From Chara braunii (Eukaryota; Streptophyta; Charophyceae; Charales; Characeae), in NCBI GenBank assembly GCA_003427395.1, contig BFEA01000316.1, positions 1,644,592-1,664,771 on the forward strand: DNA of 20,180 nucleotides, given 5' to 3'. Each line of letters begins with the position of its first letter. Positions within the stretch are counted from its first letter, which is position 1. Below the pieces are notes generated by a model. That model saw only the letters and a list, made by a program, of their open reading frames with translations, was not told the origin of the DNA and ran no database searches. Positions 10,252 through 17,891 of the stretch are shown here, one piece after another. The translations under genes and the position numbers were made by a program.

Positions 10252-10453
10252 CTAAATCCAGAGACCCCTTTTCCGCCTCCTTTTCCCAATATCCAATGAA
10301 TTTCTTTCCCCATTTTAATCCGCCATTCAGGGCAATTCCGATCACAGCCGCTCTCAACTTACTCTCTTCTACCTTTCTCTTACCGCCCCTCGCTAGTCTG
10401 AGTTCGCTAATCCGTTGCGCTTCCTTCTTATAGAACTTACACTCCCTCTGTCT
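10214..10453 (-). pseudogene. Linker between SAP-like and endonuclease parts
   Basis: After the TGA at 10456-10454 the same frame stays open for 80 codons to a TAA at 10213. The product is basic and Trp-containing (QRECKFYKKEAQRISELR near its start, ending RLRSDISLV). Its end overlaps the start of the GIY-YIG frame (10251 on), and the sense appears to switch frame around 10245-10255. I recognise no domain; it probably joins the upstream modules to the endonuclease. Confidence 0.55.
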
Positions 10454-10768
10454 TCACTCTGATGACTCATTGGAAGCCGAATCCGAATCCTGCGGTGGAG
10501 TACACGCCTCCTCCTTGCATTCAGTGGCATCACCACCGCTCCTCGCTCGAGATCTCGGAGAAGGTGGCAGAGGCAGGTACGATGGATCATACGCGACTGC
10601 CGCCCTTCTGATCACGAGCCGCTTAATTGCCAGGTCGCGATTCCCATAAGTTATCTGTTCACGGCGGCACACCTCTTTAAGCTCCTCGATAGTGAGCGCA
10701 TCGTAGAAGTCCACCCCTCGCTTCCTCTCCTCTTTAATCTCCTTTTTTTCCGCTCGAATTCTTAACAT
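10454..10768 (-). CDS. SAP-like DNA-binding module of the Penelope-like element
   Basis: A 104-residue frame opens with ATG directly after the TGA that ends the zinc-knuckle frame, in the same register. Residues 25-55 (10696-10604), starting LTIEELKEVCRREQ and ending LAIKRLVIRR, follow the SAP helix-extension-helix pattern (LxxxELKxxCxxxxIxxGxxxxLIxRL). SAP motifs bind AT-rich chromosomal DNA. An N-terminal Lys/Glu-rich helix precedes it. The C-terminal third is Pro/Ser/acidic (DSDSASNESSE) and ends at a TGA, after which the frame reopens. It may be a separate cistron or, more likely, the middle of one ORF. The SAP call rests on pattern only. Confidence 0.55.
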   Translation of the reverse strand: MLRIRAEKKEIKEERKRGVDFYDALTIEELKEVCRREQITYGNRDLAIKRLVIRRAAVAYDPSYLPLPPSPRSRARSGGDATECKEEACTPPQDSDSASNESSE

Positions 10769-11407
10769 TCAAAGTTCATCATCCTCGGTGTCTGCCTCTT
10801 CTTCCTCTTGCTTCGCAATAGCCCTGCGAAGACGTTCTTTCTCTTCTTCGATTGTTTCGCCATACTCATTTACTTTCGCTGCTCCTTTACCCCGACGTCC
10901 TTGAGTCTCCTGTCTTCCCCCAACATCTTCCAACATCTTGCCTCGGATTATTCTCAGGAGTCGTGCGTCACGATCTGCTTCTCTAAGCCGTCTCTCCTCC
11001 TCTCTCTGCATTCTTTTCCGCTCTTTCTCGGCCCTGACTTCTTCTTCTCTCCTGTTCCTCTCTTCCACTTCCTCCCTCTCGCGTCTGGCCCTCCTCTCTC
11101 GAGCCATTTCAGAGAAATACTCTCTCATTAGAGATCCCGTGTCATCCACTTCGGCGCGTGTCACCCCACTGTCCGCCGATCTGCTCCGCCGTACATACTC
11201 ATCCGTAGTCGATGTCATAGTCGTTCTGCCAGTCCTCGTACCAGATGCTCCGTACGAGGCAGGAACAAAAGGTTCCCCTCGAGCTTTTGCCCTCCAGTAC
11301 TCTGCACAGTCCCAGATGAAATGTCCTTCCTTCCCGCACTTATAACATTTCCTCTCATCCATCGGTCTTGACGATCCCTTCTGCGGTCCTCCACTCCCTC
11401 CACTCAT
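10769..11407 (-). CDS. CCHC zinc-knuckle, coiled-coil protein of the Penelope-like element
   Basis: A 212-residue frame starts from the ATG at 11407; the same frame is open a little further upstream, but without an ATG. A zinc knuckle C-x2-C-x4-H-x4-C occupies residues 21-34 (CYKCGKEGHFIWDC), the type found in nucleocapsid-like RNA-binding proteins. A Ser/Thr-rich spacer follows. From about residue 90 to the end the protein is an Arg/Glu-rich, probably coiled-coil helix (REREEVEERNRREEEV) ending EEADTEDDEL. It would act as an RNA-binding and multimerising partner of the RT. The TGA stop is followed at once by the in-frame ATG of the SAP-like frame. It lies about 120 nt inside the right repeat and has no sequence similarity to the gypsy gag here apart from the knuckle. 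Confidence 0.75.
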   Translation of the reverse strand: MSGGSGGPQKGSSRPMDERKCYKCGKEGHFIWDCAEYWRAKARGEPFVPASYGASGTRTGRTTMTSTTDEYVRRSRSADSGVTRAEVDDTGSLMREYFSEMARERRARREREEVEERNRREEEVRAEKERKRMQREEERRLREADRDARLLRIIRGKMLEDVGGRQETQGRRGKGAAKVNEYGETIEEEKERLRRAIAKQEEEEADTEDDEL

Positions 11408-11526
11408 CCTCGTTGTCTCCCTGTCCCCGAACACTGTCTTATCTTGCGCATGTCTTCAAATCTCAGGTAACACTAATCACCACCTTCTCCAGGTATTATC
11501 TCCTAGCAGGTTACGATCATAATTGC
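11408..11526 (-). other. Leader between right repeat and first ORF of the Penelope-like element
   Basis: This is the unique 5' sequence of the internal region on the minus strand, between the end of the right pseudo-LTR and the first ATG. I see no promoter motif or structured RNA in it. Confidence 0.5.
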
Positions 11527-12126
11527 AGGAAGCAAACAATACTCCAAAGAACGCAGTCACAGCACGACTCGAATGCAATAACGAATAAAGCATGGAGCTC
11601 AAAGTTGTCAAATGTCACATCAATTACTGAAGAATCAACATGCTAACACGTGGTTGTTAACAATGTCATCGTGAAGCTCAAAAATGTAACCCGCGACTAA
11701 AAAGTCCGACATAGCTAGTCAAAGACATCGCCGGTCGGTACTACGTCGCGGAGTCAAAACAACGTCCTTTCGGACGAGGAGGTCATTCCCTACGTTGTCT
11801 CCGTACATATAGCTCATTCTATCGGCAAGTTCTACGTGCTAGAAAACAAGAAGGCGCCAAACGACACGAAACCGTCCGGACCCTCTTCTAGACACACCTG
11901 GTACTCTGAGACCCTAAAAAGCGGTCTCCTAGTTCCTCTGAAAGTTCCAGAAGTACGGGGTACTACTCGCGTGATAAACAAGCATCTAGTTCAACAGACA
12001 AAGGGGTGCTTCCTGGTCCAAGAAAATTCAGAACCACGGGGTACTACTCGCGTAACGAACCAGTATCCAATTCGGCCGACCAAGGGATGTTCCCCGGTCC
12101 TCACATACTACCATCCACTACAAAGG
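11527..12126 (-). repeat. Right (5') pseudo-LTR of the Penelope-like element
   Basis: This 600-bp segment is the upstream copy relative to the minus-strand element and should hold its promoter. It aligns with 6845-7438 (about 21 substitutions and one 6-bp gap by eye). It carries a short perfect hairpin, GTCC-TTTC-GGAC, near 11763-11774, also present in the left copy. Both copies keep an uninterrupted + strand frame (95 codons left, 108 right) with no recognisable product. Confidence 0.9.
11921..12100. repeat. 81-bp tandem subrepeat in the right pseudo-LTR
   Basis: ACGGGGTACTACTCGC starts at 11955 and 12036, exactly 81 nt apart, and GGTCC recurs with the same period (12015, 12096). A partial, more diverged unit lies on the left. 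The arrangement matches that of the left pseudo-LTR, so the duplication predates this insertion. Confidence 0.75.
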
Positions 12127-12161
12127 GGGCCGGACACAAACCGACACGGAAATGCTATCTG

Positions 12162-12205
12162 ACGGCGGGCGCGTCGAGATATTCATCCGCATCGACGCCC
12201 GCCGT
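12162..12205. repeat. GC-rich inverted repeat
   Basis: The arm ACGGCGGGCG(CG)TCGA (12162-12177) pairs with TCGACGCCCGCCGT (12192-12205) except for a 2-nt bulge; the loop is 14 nt. It lies 36 bp outside the right pseudo-LTR, on the 5' side of the element. Confidence 0.7.
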
Positions 12206-12237
12206 GTACCCGGGCCCGTGGGCACACTCTCTCGTTT

Positions 12238-12274
12238 AGTGGCGCGCTGTGAACAATTCGGTACGCGCGCCACT
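12238..12274. repeat. GC-rich inverted repeat
   Basis: AGTGGCGCG (12238-12246) pairs perfectly with CGCGCCACT (12266-12274) around a 19-nt loop. It is the second inverted repeat just outside the right pseudo-LTR. Confidence 0.65.
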
Positions 12275-12396
12275 CTGCACGCCCACCCGCCCTCGATTGC
12301 CTTCATCCGCCGGCCAGCACCGAAACTTCGACCCGATTCCGGCGCGCAGTGGACCATCGACCTCCTCCCCGCGGCCAATGCTGCTTAAGGGGTAGG

Positions 12397-12420
12397 ATAT
12401 ATATATATATGTATGTATAT
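12397..12420. repeat. AT/TATG-rich microsatellite
   Basis: A (TA)n run that passes into TATGTATG. It separates the GC-rich patch on the left from an A-rich region on the right. Confidence 0.75.
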
Positions 12421-12686
12421 TGTCACAAGAATATAAGAGTGCAAAAGCGAAAAACACAGAAAGAAAACAAGGAAAAAATTCATTTGTTTTTTTATCGTCT
12501 TCCTTACAACTCCCCCTATTCAGAACCTCTTGCGTACAAGGCCGCCCATGAGGATGTAGGTTGAGCGGTGGCTGCCCCCTCCCCCGTGTGTCATATCGAC
12601 CCACTGCACACAGCCAAAGGGCAAAGAGGCAAAGAAAAGAGGAAGGAAACAACCAAAAACAACAAAACAGGGGGAAACAAATCCTA
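12421..12686. other. No gene seen
   Basis: A-rich sequence on the + strand leading into the ~93-bp repeat array. The AAACAACCAAAA patch near 12648-12660 may be a decayed partial copy of that repeat. Confidence 0.4.
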
Positions 12687-13030
12687 GATGACAAGTCCCA
12701 CATGTAAGCACCGCCCCCACGTCACACGCCAAACGACGGGACAAGACCACCAGAATATCAAAACACCTTGCCTGCAAAAAGAAGGAATCAATCTGTTGTG
12801 ACTGCTGCCGTCTGTGCTGAAGGATGTCAAACAAAACATAAAAGGCGATCCCATATGACGATTCCCACATAAAAGCACCGCCCCCAAATGCACAGGCCGA
12901 ACAATGGGAAACAACCAACCAGGATGCCAAAATAAAAAAGAAGTCGGATGACAAGTCCCACATGAAAGCACTGCTACGCATTCCAAAATAGACCGAACAA
13001 CGGGACAAAACCAACAGGGACGCAGACAAA
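12687..13030. repeat. Three-copy interspersed repeat (~93-bp unit)
   Basis: A block beginning GATGACAAGTCCCACAT, then AAGCACCGCCCCC and ACGGGACAAAACCA-like sequence, occurs at about 12687, 12855 and 12947. The second and third copies are 92-93 nt apart; the first is 168 nt before the second, with an unrelated insert of about 75 nt. A 239-codon minus-strand frame crosses the array (13239-12520), and its hydrophobic product repeats with the DNA unit. I take that as a by-product of the repeat. Confidence 0.65.
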
Positions 13031-13143
13031 GTTACCATAACAAATTCTACCATATCCATAGTAAAAAAACGGAACCATACAGTAGGTCCGCAAACGAAAT
13101 ACCCCAACCATGGGGAAAATATATATACATACAGGGTCACCAG

Positions 13144-13187
13144 CCCGTACGTACGCAGGTCCCCGGGCGGACCTCCGTACATACGGG
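13144..13187. repeat. Strong hairpin / inverted repeat
   Basis: CCCGTACGTACGCAGGTCC (13144-13162) and GGACCTCCGTACATACGGG (13169-13187) form 19-bp arms with two mismatches around the 6-nt loop CCGGGC. The arms contain CGTACGTACG-like alternating sequence. No U-tract follows, so a bacterial-type terminator is not implied. Confidence 0.75.
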
Positions 13188-13247
13188 CGTTCGGAGTCCC
13201 GTTCGGGGTCCAAACCCGAAGGCGTTCGGCCCCCGCCAAAAAATATT

Positions 13248-13425
13248 TCGGGGCCTAAAAACAAGTTCTTTTTTCTGATTTTTTTTTGTGAGTTCTCTAT
13301 GATGTAAGGTACATGCCTATAAATTTTGAAGTCATTTTGCTAAGCCAAAAAAAAAAAAAAAATCGCCAAAGATGGCGGTGTCAAAATGTGCTCGCCCACC
13401 CACTATTTTGTTTTTTTTTCACTTT
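13248..13425. repeat. Diverged direct repeat, copy 1
   Basis: Starts with GGGGCCTAAA and includes GTAAATTTT-like sequence, a poly(A) tract (13347-13362), then AAATCGCCAAAGATGGCGGTG and a CACTATTTTG tail. The order of blocks matches 13736-13925. Confidence 0.65.
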
Positions 13426-13735
13426 TTACCTAGGCTACCAGCCGGGCTGCCCGGGTCCTGGGTGGCCAGTCTGTGCAAGGACCAGGGAAGGTCCCAGCAA
13501 AAAAACAAAAGAAAAAAGAAATTCCAAAATATCCGGAAAAAAACTATGTTATGCAGAAAATAAACTGAACAACGTTTGCCTCAGGGTCACATCGAAATTC
13601 TTCACCAGATTTAGAATAACAAATAATTTTAAAAATAATTGTTTAATTTTTATTTATTTGATTCTTTTTGGGCCGGTCGGGCAAGTGACCCCGGGCCACT
13701 CTAGCCTTGCTTTTTACTTTTCGTTGTCACTTATT
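13426..13735. other. Spacer between diverged direct repeats; no gene
   Basis: About 310 bp. A GC-rich start (GCCGGGCTGCCCGGGTCC near 13441) and end (GGGCCGGTCGGGCAAG near 13671) flank an A/T-rich centre. The 154-codon + strand frame here (13313-13777) is low-complexity and unconvincing. Confidence 0.45.
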
Positions 13736-13925
13736 GCGGGGCCTAAACAATTTTATTATTTCCTGAAACTTATTTAAATAGTTTTGTATTATGTGTGAAG
13801 TACACATCTGTAAATTTTCAGGGCATTTGGCTGTGCCAAAACAAAATGAAAAATCGCGAAGGATGGCGGTGTCAAGAACGTTCGCGCTCATTCACTAATT
13901 TTAATTCTCTTTTCATTTTTTCATA
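13736..13925. repeat. Diverged direct repeat, copy 2
   Basis: Starts with GGGGCCTAAACAA and includes CTGTAAATTTTC, GCCAAAACAAAATG, AAATCGCGAAGGATGGCGGTG and a TTCACTAATTTT tail, in the same order as 13248-13425. The second chromovirus LTR begins 21 bp beyond it. Confidence 0.65.
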
Positions 13926-13946
13926 TTTTTATTATTAGTTTTATTT

Positions 13947-14989
13947 TGCAAGGAACATGAATATGGACGAAGCACAAAAATTCAGATTGCAAAATCACAC
14001 TGAAGTCCAAGTAGTCAAAGCAAGAGCAGATAGCACAATGGAACCGAGTAACCATCCATTTGAGAACGATACAGAAGAATCATGAGTCAATGTCCAAGCC
14101 CAACAGGGCAACACCAACAGCATAACCCAATGTAGCTCTCTCTCTTGAATGGCGCCAGGCGCCCTACCTACTCTACAGCCTAACACTACAACTACACTAT
14201 GAAAGCAACCAGACAACTTGACGACCAGCGAGTGATGATGTCAACACCAATGCTGACCTCCACCTCCACCAGGTACGTCTCCTCCTTCACCCACACTCTC
14301 CCTTGTTATCCCACACAGCGCCCTTCACATCCGAAGAACCACCTTCGCCCTCACCTCCCCTGCGCCCTCAGGCAGCCCGGCTATGGCCGCCAGCGCCCTG
14401 TGCACAGGCAGCGCCCTACCGCCTAGCGCCTGCCTGTCTCGCACCTCAGCCTAGCGCAGCGCAGCAGCTCGCATTTGCGCAGCGTGCCGGCATTGCCCGC
14501 AATGGCNAAGATCCCTGCCCACTCGCCNTGCTTGCCTATATGCCAGTGTTGCGTGTGGGCGGCCTCCCTTGAGCNTGTGCCTGGGCCCCAGTGCCTGTAC
14601 CCGGGCCCGATGCAGTTGGGGGCCCAGGAGATGCAGTTGCGCCTCTTTCGTCAAGGCCTGCGGCCAGATTCAGATAGTGGACCGGTTTCCCTTTGGCATT
14701 TTCGGCCTCTATATCCAGCATGCATTGTCGGCCTCACGTTTATGTGCCCAGTGCCTAACCAACTCGGGGCCCTGGGATTTCTGCATTTCCGGAGCTCCGA
14801 TACTCGGTGCACACCAACCAACTGGCGTGCTGCAACTGTATGGACCCCACTTCGTGAAATGTTTGCACAGAGGGCTCTTGTTGATTTGCTGGCCCGCCTT
14901 CACTTAGGGCGGGCACTAGGCTTGCTGGGGCCTTAGCCCAGAACATGTACATCATGGCAAGGCCCCTTCTCGAGGGCTCAATCCTCACA
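13947..14989 (-). repeat. 3' LTR of the second Ty3/gypsy chromovirus (LTR-B)
   Basis: A 1043-bp segment that on the minus strand opens TGTGAGGATTGAGC after a polypurine tract and closes CCTTGCA. It shares both ends and internal blocks with LTR-A: the GC near-palindrome at 14151-14164, ACCAGGTACGTCTC at 14268-14281, and the CCGCCCTAAGTGAAGGCGGGC region near 14895-14915. No primer-binding site follows on its left, where A/T-rich DNA begins, so this is the true outer end of the element. The candidate 5-bp target duplication on this side is 13942-13946; its partner lies outside the window. It holds three ambiguous bases (14507, 14528, 14575). Confidence 0.85.
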
Positions 14990-15002
14990 TTCCATCCCCC
15001 TT
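14990..15002 (-). other. Polypurine tract
   Basis: The minus strand reads AAGGGGGATGGAA immediately before the TG of the LTR, as expected for the plus-strand primer. Confidence 0.8.
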
Positions 15003-15026
15003 AGCTTCGAAAATCCGCTGAGATGC

Positions 15027-16260
15027 TTACTTCGCAGGTGCCTTCCCTTTTAACATTCTCTCGTACTCTGCCACCACTTGAGGAGCTGTGTCAATTAGTT
15101 CATCTCTGGTGAACCATCGATCTTCCTTTGGATCTATATGATGCCTGAATCTGACGCGATACTCCCGCTTGGGTTTTGGAGGTCTTCCTCTACCCAATGG
15201 CTTCTGAACAGGCAGATCTTTGTGATCCACAATGTCGTCGATGTCCACTTGACCATCCATGGTTGGGGGCAGCATCGATCTCCTTGAAGGGAATTGATCG
15301 GTCTCAACGAAAGGTGCAAGCTTTGAGGCATGAAAGACAGGGTGAGTGCGTAAGTGCCCAGGGATACAGATAACATATGTAGGACCATCCATTTCATCCC
15401 CCACTACATCCACGACTTCCCAATGACCAAAATATTGAGGCATTAGTTTTCTAGAGATACCGAATTCCTGTCCTAGCTCGCTAGCCTTGACCCAGACACG
15501 TTCCCCTACCTGAGATGAGGACTGTCGTCGATGCTTGTTCTCAGAAGCAATCATTGCTTGCTGAGCTTTCTTGATGTGCTCGACAGCTTGCTGCAGCAAC
15601 TTCTCATACTGCACACCATACTCAAGTGTGCCTGGAGTTGCGGAGGATCGGTTTTCAGGTAGGAGGAAATCCCAATTATTGCTTGCTGAGCTGATATAGG
15701 CTTCCATCCCAAGTGCAGCTGATTAGGACTGACGTCGATACTGCTGTGTACAACATTGTTGTACAGGCTGGCGATGAGAGGCAACTTCTCATCCCAATCA
15801 TCCTGGCTGGGCTTGATGTAATGCCTCAGCAAGTGTTGTATAACTTTGTTCGGCCTGCCCGTTGGCTTCGGGATGATTCCCTGAAGTCATCTGAAGTTGA
15901 CTGCCCATCTGCTCAACAGTCTTCTTCCACAACTCACTTGTGAATCGGACATCTCTGTCACTAACGTTTGACTTTGGAAGTCCAAAATCACGCACCTAGT
16001 TGTCCATAAACAACTTGATGACGTGGTCCGTCCTGGCGGTCTCTAGCATGGCAACTAGTCTAGCGTACTTGGTGAATCGATCGATGATGCCGAAAATGTG
16101 CCTCTTGCCGCTCTTACTGGTCACCAGGGTGTCCATGAAATCCATGGAAACACTCTGTCATGGACCAGCGGGGATAGGTAAGGGCTTCAGCGACCCAAGC
16201 AGTGCTTGAGTTCGCGGCTTGTCCCGCTGACAGACCTGATAGGTCTCTACATACTTCTTT
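15027..16260 (-). pseudogene. Integrase and chromodomain of element B
   Basis: The integrase part of pol is split. The H2C2 finger lies at the end of the upstream frame and has Tyr (codon 16241-16239) where the homologous frame at 1222-2589 has the first Cys of C-x2-C. A TGA at 16160-16158 interrupts before SVSMDFMDTL. A TAG at 15998-15996 replaces a Trp codon that element A retains. An ~8-nt deletion near 15845-15852 shifts the frame after ANGQAEQ, and the frame shifts again near 15680-15700. The catalytic Asp and Glu contexts (SDRDVRF, NHPEANGQ) are still legible. The last open frame (15707-15027) keeps the C-terminal domain and the chromodomain-like tail (IVDHKDLP, RVRFRHHIDPKEDRWF, APQVVAEYER). 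Confidence 0.88.
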
Positions 16261-17891
16261 GCGTCATCTAACATTCCAGGCCACCAAAATCGCTGTACTA
16301 GATTAGCACTCGTCTTCTTGTAGCCGAAGTGTTCAGTTGCGTCGTGACATTCTCCTAGAAATAAACTACGCAAACTCTCACTCGATGGAACTACCAACCT
16401 TTTACACCCGACCTTATCAAGAAAGAGTAACCCATCCACCATCACAAACTCACTTTCTGTGGCCTTGTCTTTTGCCTGAAGTTTGTGCATGATGTCCATC
16501 ATGATAGGGTCTTCCTGATAGGCTCCCACCAACGATTGAGTTACTTCCTGGGATACACCAAACTCAGAAACTAGCGCCCCTAGGTAGTCTGCTCTACGAG
16601 ATAGCGCATCTGCAACCTTGTTGTACTCTCCCTTCAGATACTCAAGCTTGAAGTCATATTGATCTATGACCTCAATCCAGCGCTTGAGTGCATCAGAAAG
16701 AGCCGGTTGAGTCTTGATCCATTTCAGCGTCTGATGGTCAGTTCTCAAGTAGAAGAACCGTCCCAACAGAAAGTGTCTCCAATGGACAAGTGCCTTGTAG
16801 AGAGCATAGAGTTCCCTTTCGTAGGTGGACTTTGCCAATTTCTTCGATGGCATTTTCTTGCTCATGTACTCAATCGGTCTCAACTTCTTCCCATCCTGCT
16901 GAGCCAGCACTGCGCCAATGCCGTATTGGCTTGCGTCAGTGATCACTATGAACGACTTCTGAGGATCGGGAACCATGAGAACTTCATGATTCATGAGTGC
17001 ATGCTTCAATCGCTTGAAAGCACCCTCGCACTCATCACTCCAGTCCCACGGCGTGTCAAGTCGAGTTAGATCTGTCAAAGGAGAGGCGACTGTAGAATAG
17101 TTCTTTACGAAGTTCCTATAGTAGCCGCACATTCCTAAGAAAGATCTGACCTCGGTGACAGTCTGAGGTCGTGGCCAGTCTCGAATACTAGCCATTTTCG
17201 CATCTTCCGGCCTAATCCCTTCCGCGGATACTTCATGACCCAAGTATAATATCTTAGTGCGACCAAACTCACACTTCTCGAAGTTGACCTTATACTTGTA
17301 CTGTCGCAGGAGTGAAAGTACAGTCTTAACGTGTTGTGCATGCTCCTCGACAGACTTACTAAAGATCAGAATATCGTCAAGGTAAACCACAACAAACTTA
17401 TCTAAATGGTCATGGAAGATCCGATTCATAGCATGCTGGAATGTTCCCAGCGCATTGCAAAGACCAAAGGGCATCACTACAAACTCATACAGACCATATC
17501 GAGTCTAAAAAGTTATCTTGTGTTGGTCCTCAGGTCTTATAGTGATCTGATGATAGCCGGATTTCAAGTCTATCTTGCTATAGTACTTGCATCCCTGCAC
17601 CCTATCCAGTAGGTCGTCTATGCGAGGTAGAGGCTCTGCGTTCTTCACTGTGATGGCATTGAGGCCTCTGTAGTCAATGCACATCCTCAATGTACCCCCC
17701 TTCTTTGGTACAAATAGTACTGGAGATCTGTAAGGGGAAGTACTAGGCCGGATCCATCCCTTCTCTGTCAGCTCTTTCAGTTGTCGCCGAAGTTCATCTA
17801 ACTCGGCGGGAGCCATCCTATAGATGCTTCCCTTTGGGGTTTTACTCCCTGGAATGATTTCTATAGCGTGGACAACTTCCCTTTCTACAAC
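16158..17891 (-). pseudogene. Reverse transcriptase and RNase H of element B
   Basis: Gypsy RT motifs run in order: GWIRPSTSPYRSPVLFVPKK, CIDYRGLN, YYSKIDLKSGYHQI with the first catalytic Asp, MPFGLCNALGTFQ, and YLDD (17384-17373). A TAG at 17507-17505 splits the domain between motif A and motif B. RNase H follows, with its acidic residues in VITDAS, STYERELYAL, RTDHQTL and VADALSR, then the integrase linker. The RT would make cDNA in the cytoplasmic particle while RNase H degrades the RNA template. Apart from the one stop, this is the best preserved part of the element (439 codons open from 17477). Confidence 0.93.

Larger units (their letters stand above)
6845..12126 (-). mobile_element. 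Penelope-like retroelement with N-terminal endonuclease
   Basis: A 5.28-kb unit bounded by direct repeats (6845-7438 and 11527-12126). On the minus strand the internal region encodes, in order, CCHC zinc knuckle and coiled-coil, SAP-like motif, GIY-YIG endonuclease, basic linker with a C-x-C...H-x-H cluster, and a reverse transcriptase with Penelope-type features. I see no integrase, aspartic protease or RNase H, which argues against an LTR retrotransposon despite the terminal repeats. Penelope-like elements often carry such repeats (pseudo-LTRs). An endonuclease placed before the RT is the arrangement reported for the Chlamys and Naiad groups, the former from green algae. The copy is broken by two TGA codons and four frame changes. 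The repeats lack TG/CA ends. I could not fix a target-site duplication. Confidence 0.8.

Noticed and set aside
11755-11790. Hammerhead-ribozyme-like stem GTCC-TTTC-GGAC followed by GA in both pseudo-LTRs
   Set aside because: Penelope elements often carry hammerheads in their terminal repeats, and the stem resembles stem II, but the conserved CUGANGA and GAAA core strands are absent on either strand. It stays an ordinary small hairpin.
6845-12126. Interpreting the unit as an LTR retrotransposon because of the terminal direct repeats
   Set aside because: The repeats lack TG/CA ends, no primer-binding site or polypurine tract was seen beside them, and the internal region has GIY-YIG plus Penelope-type RT with no protease, RNase H or integrase.
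12520-13239. 239-codon minus-strand frame encoding a hydrophobic protein with internal repeats
   Set aside because: The amino-acid repeats mirror the DNA-level ~93-bp repeat, and there is no recognisable domain. An open frame by chance through a GC/A-biased repeat is more likely.
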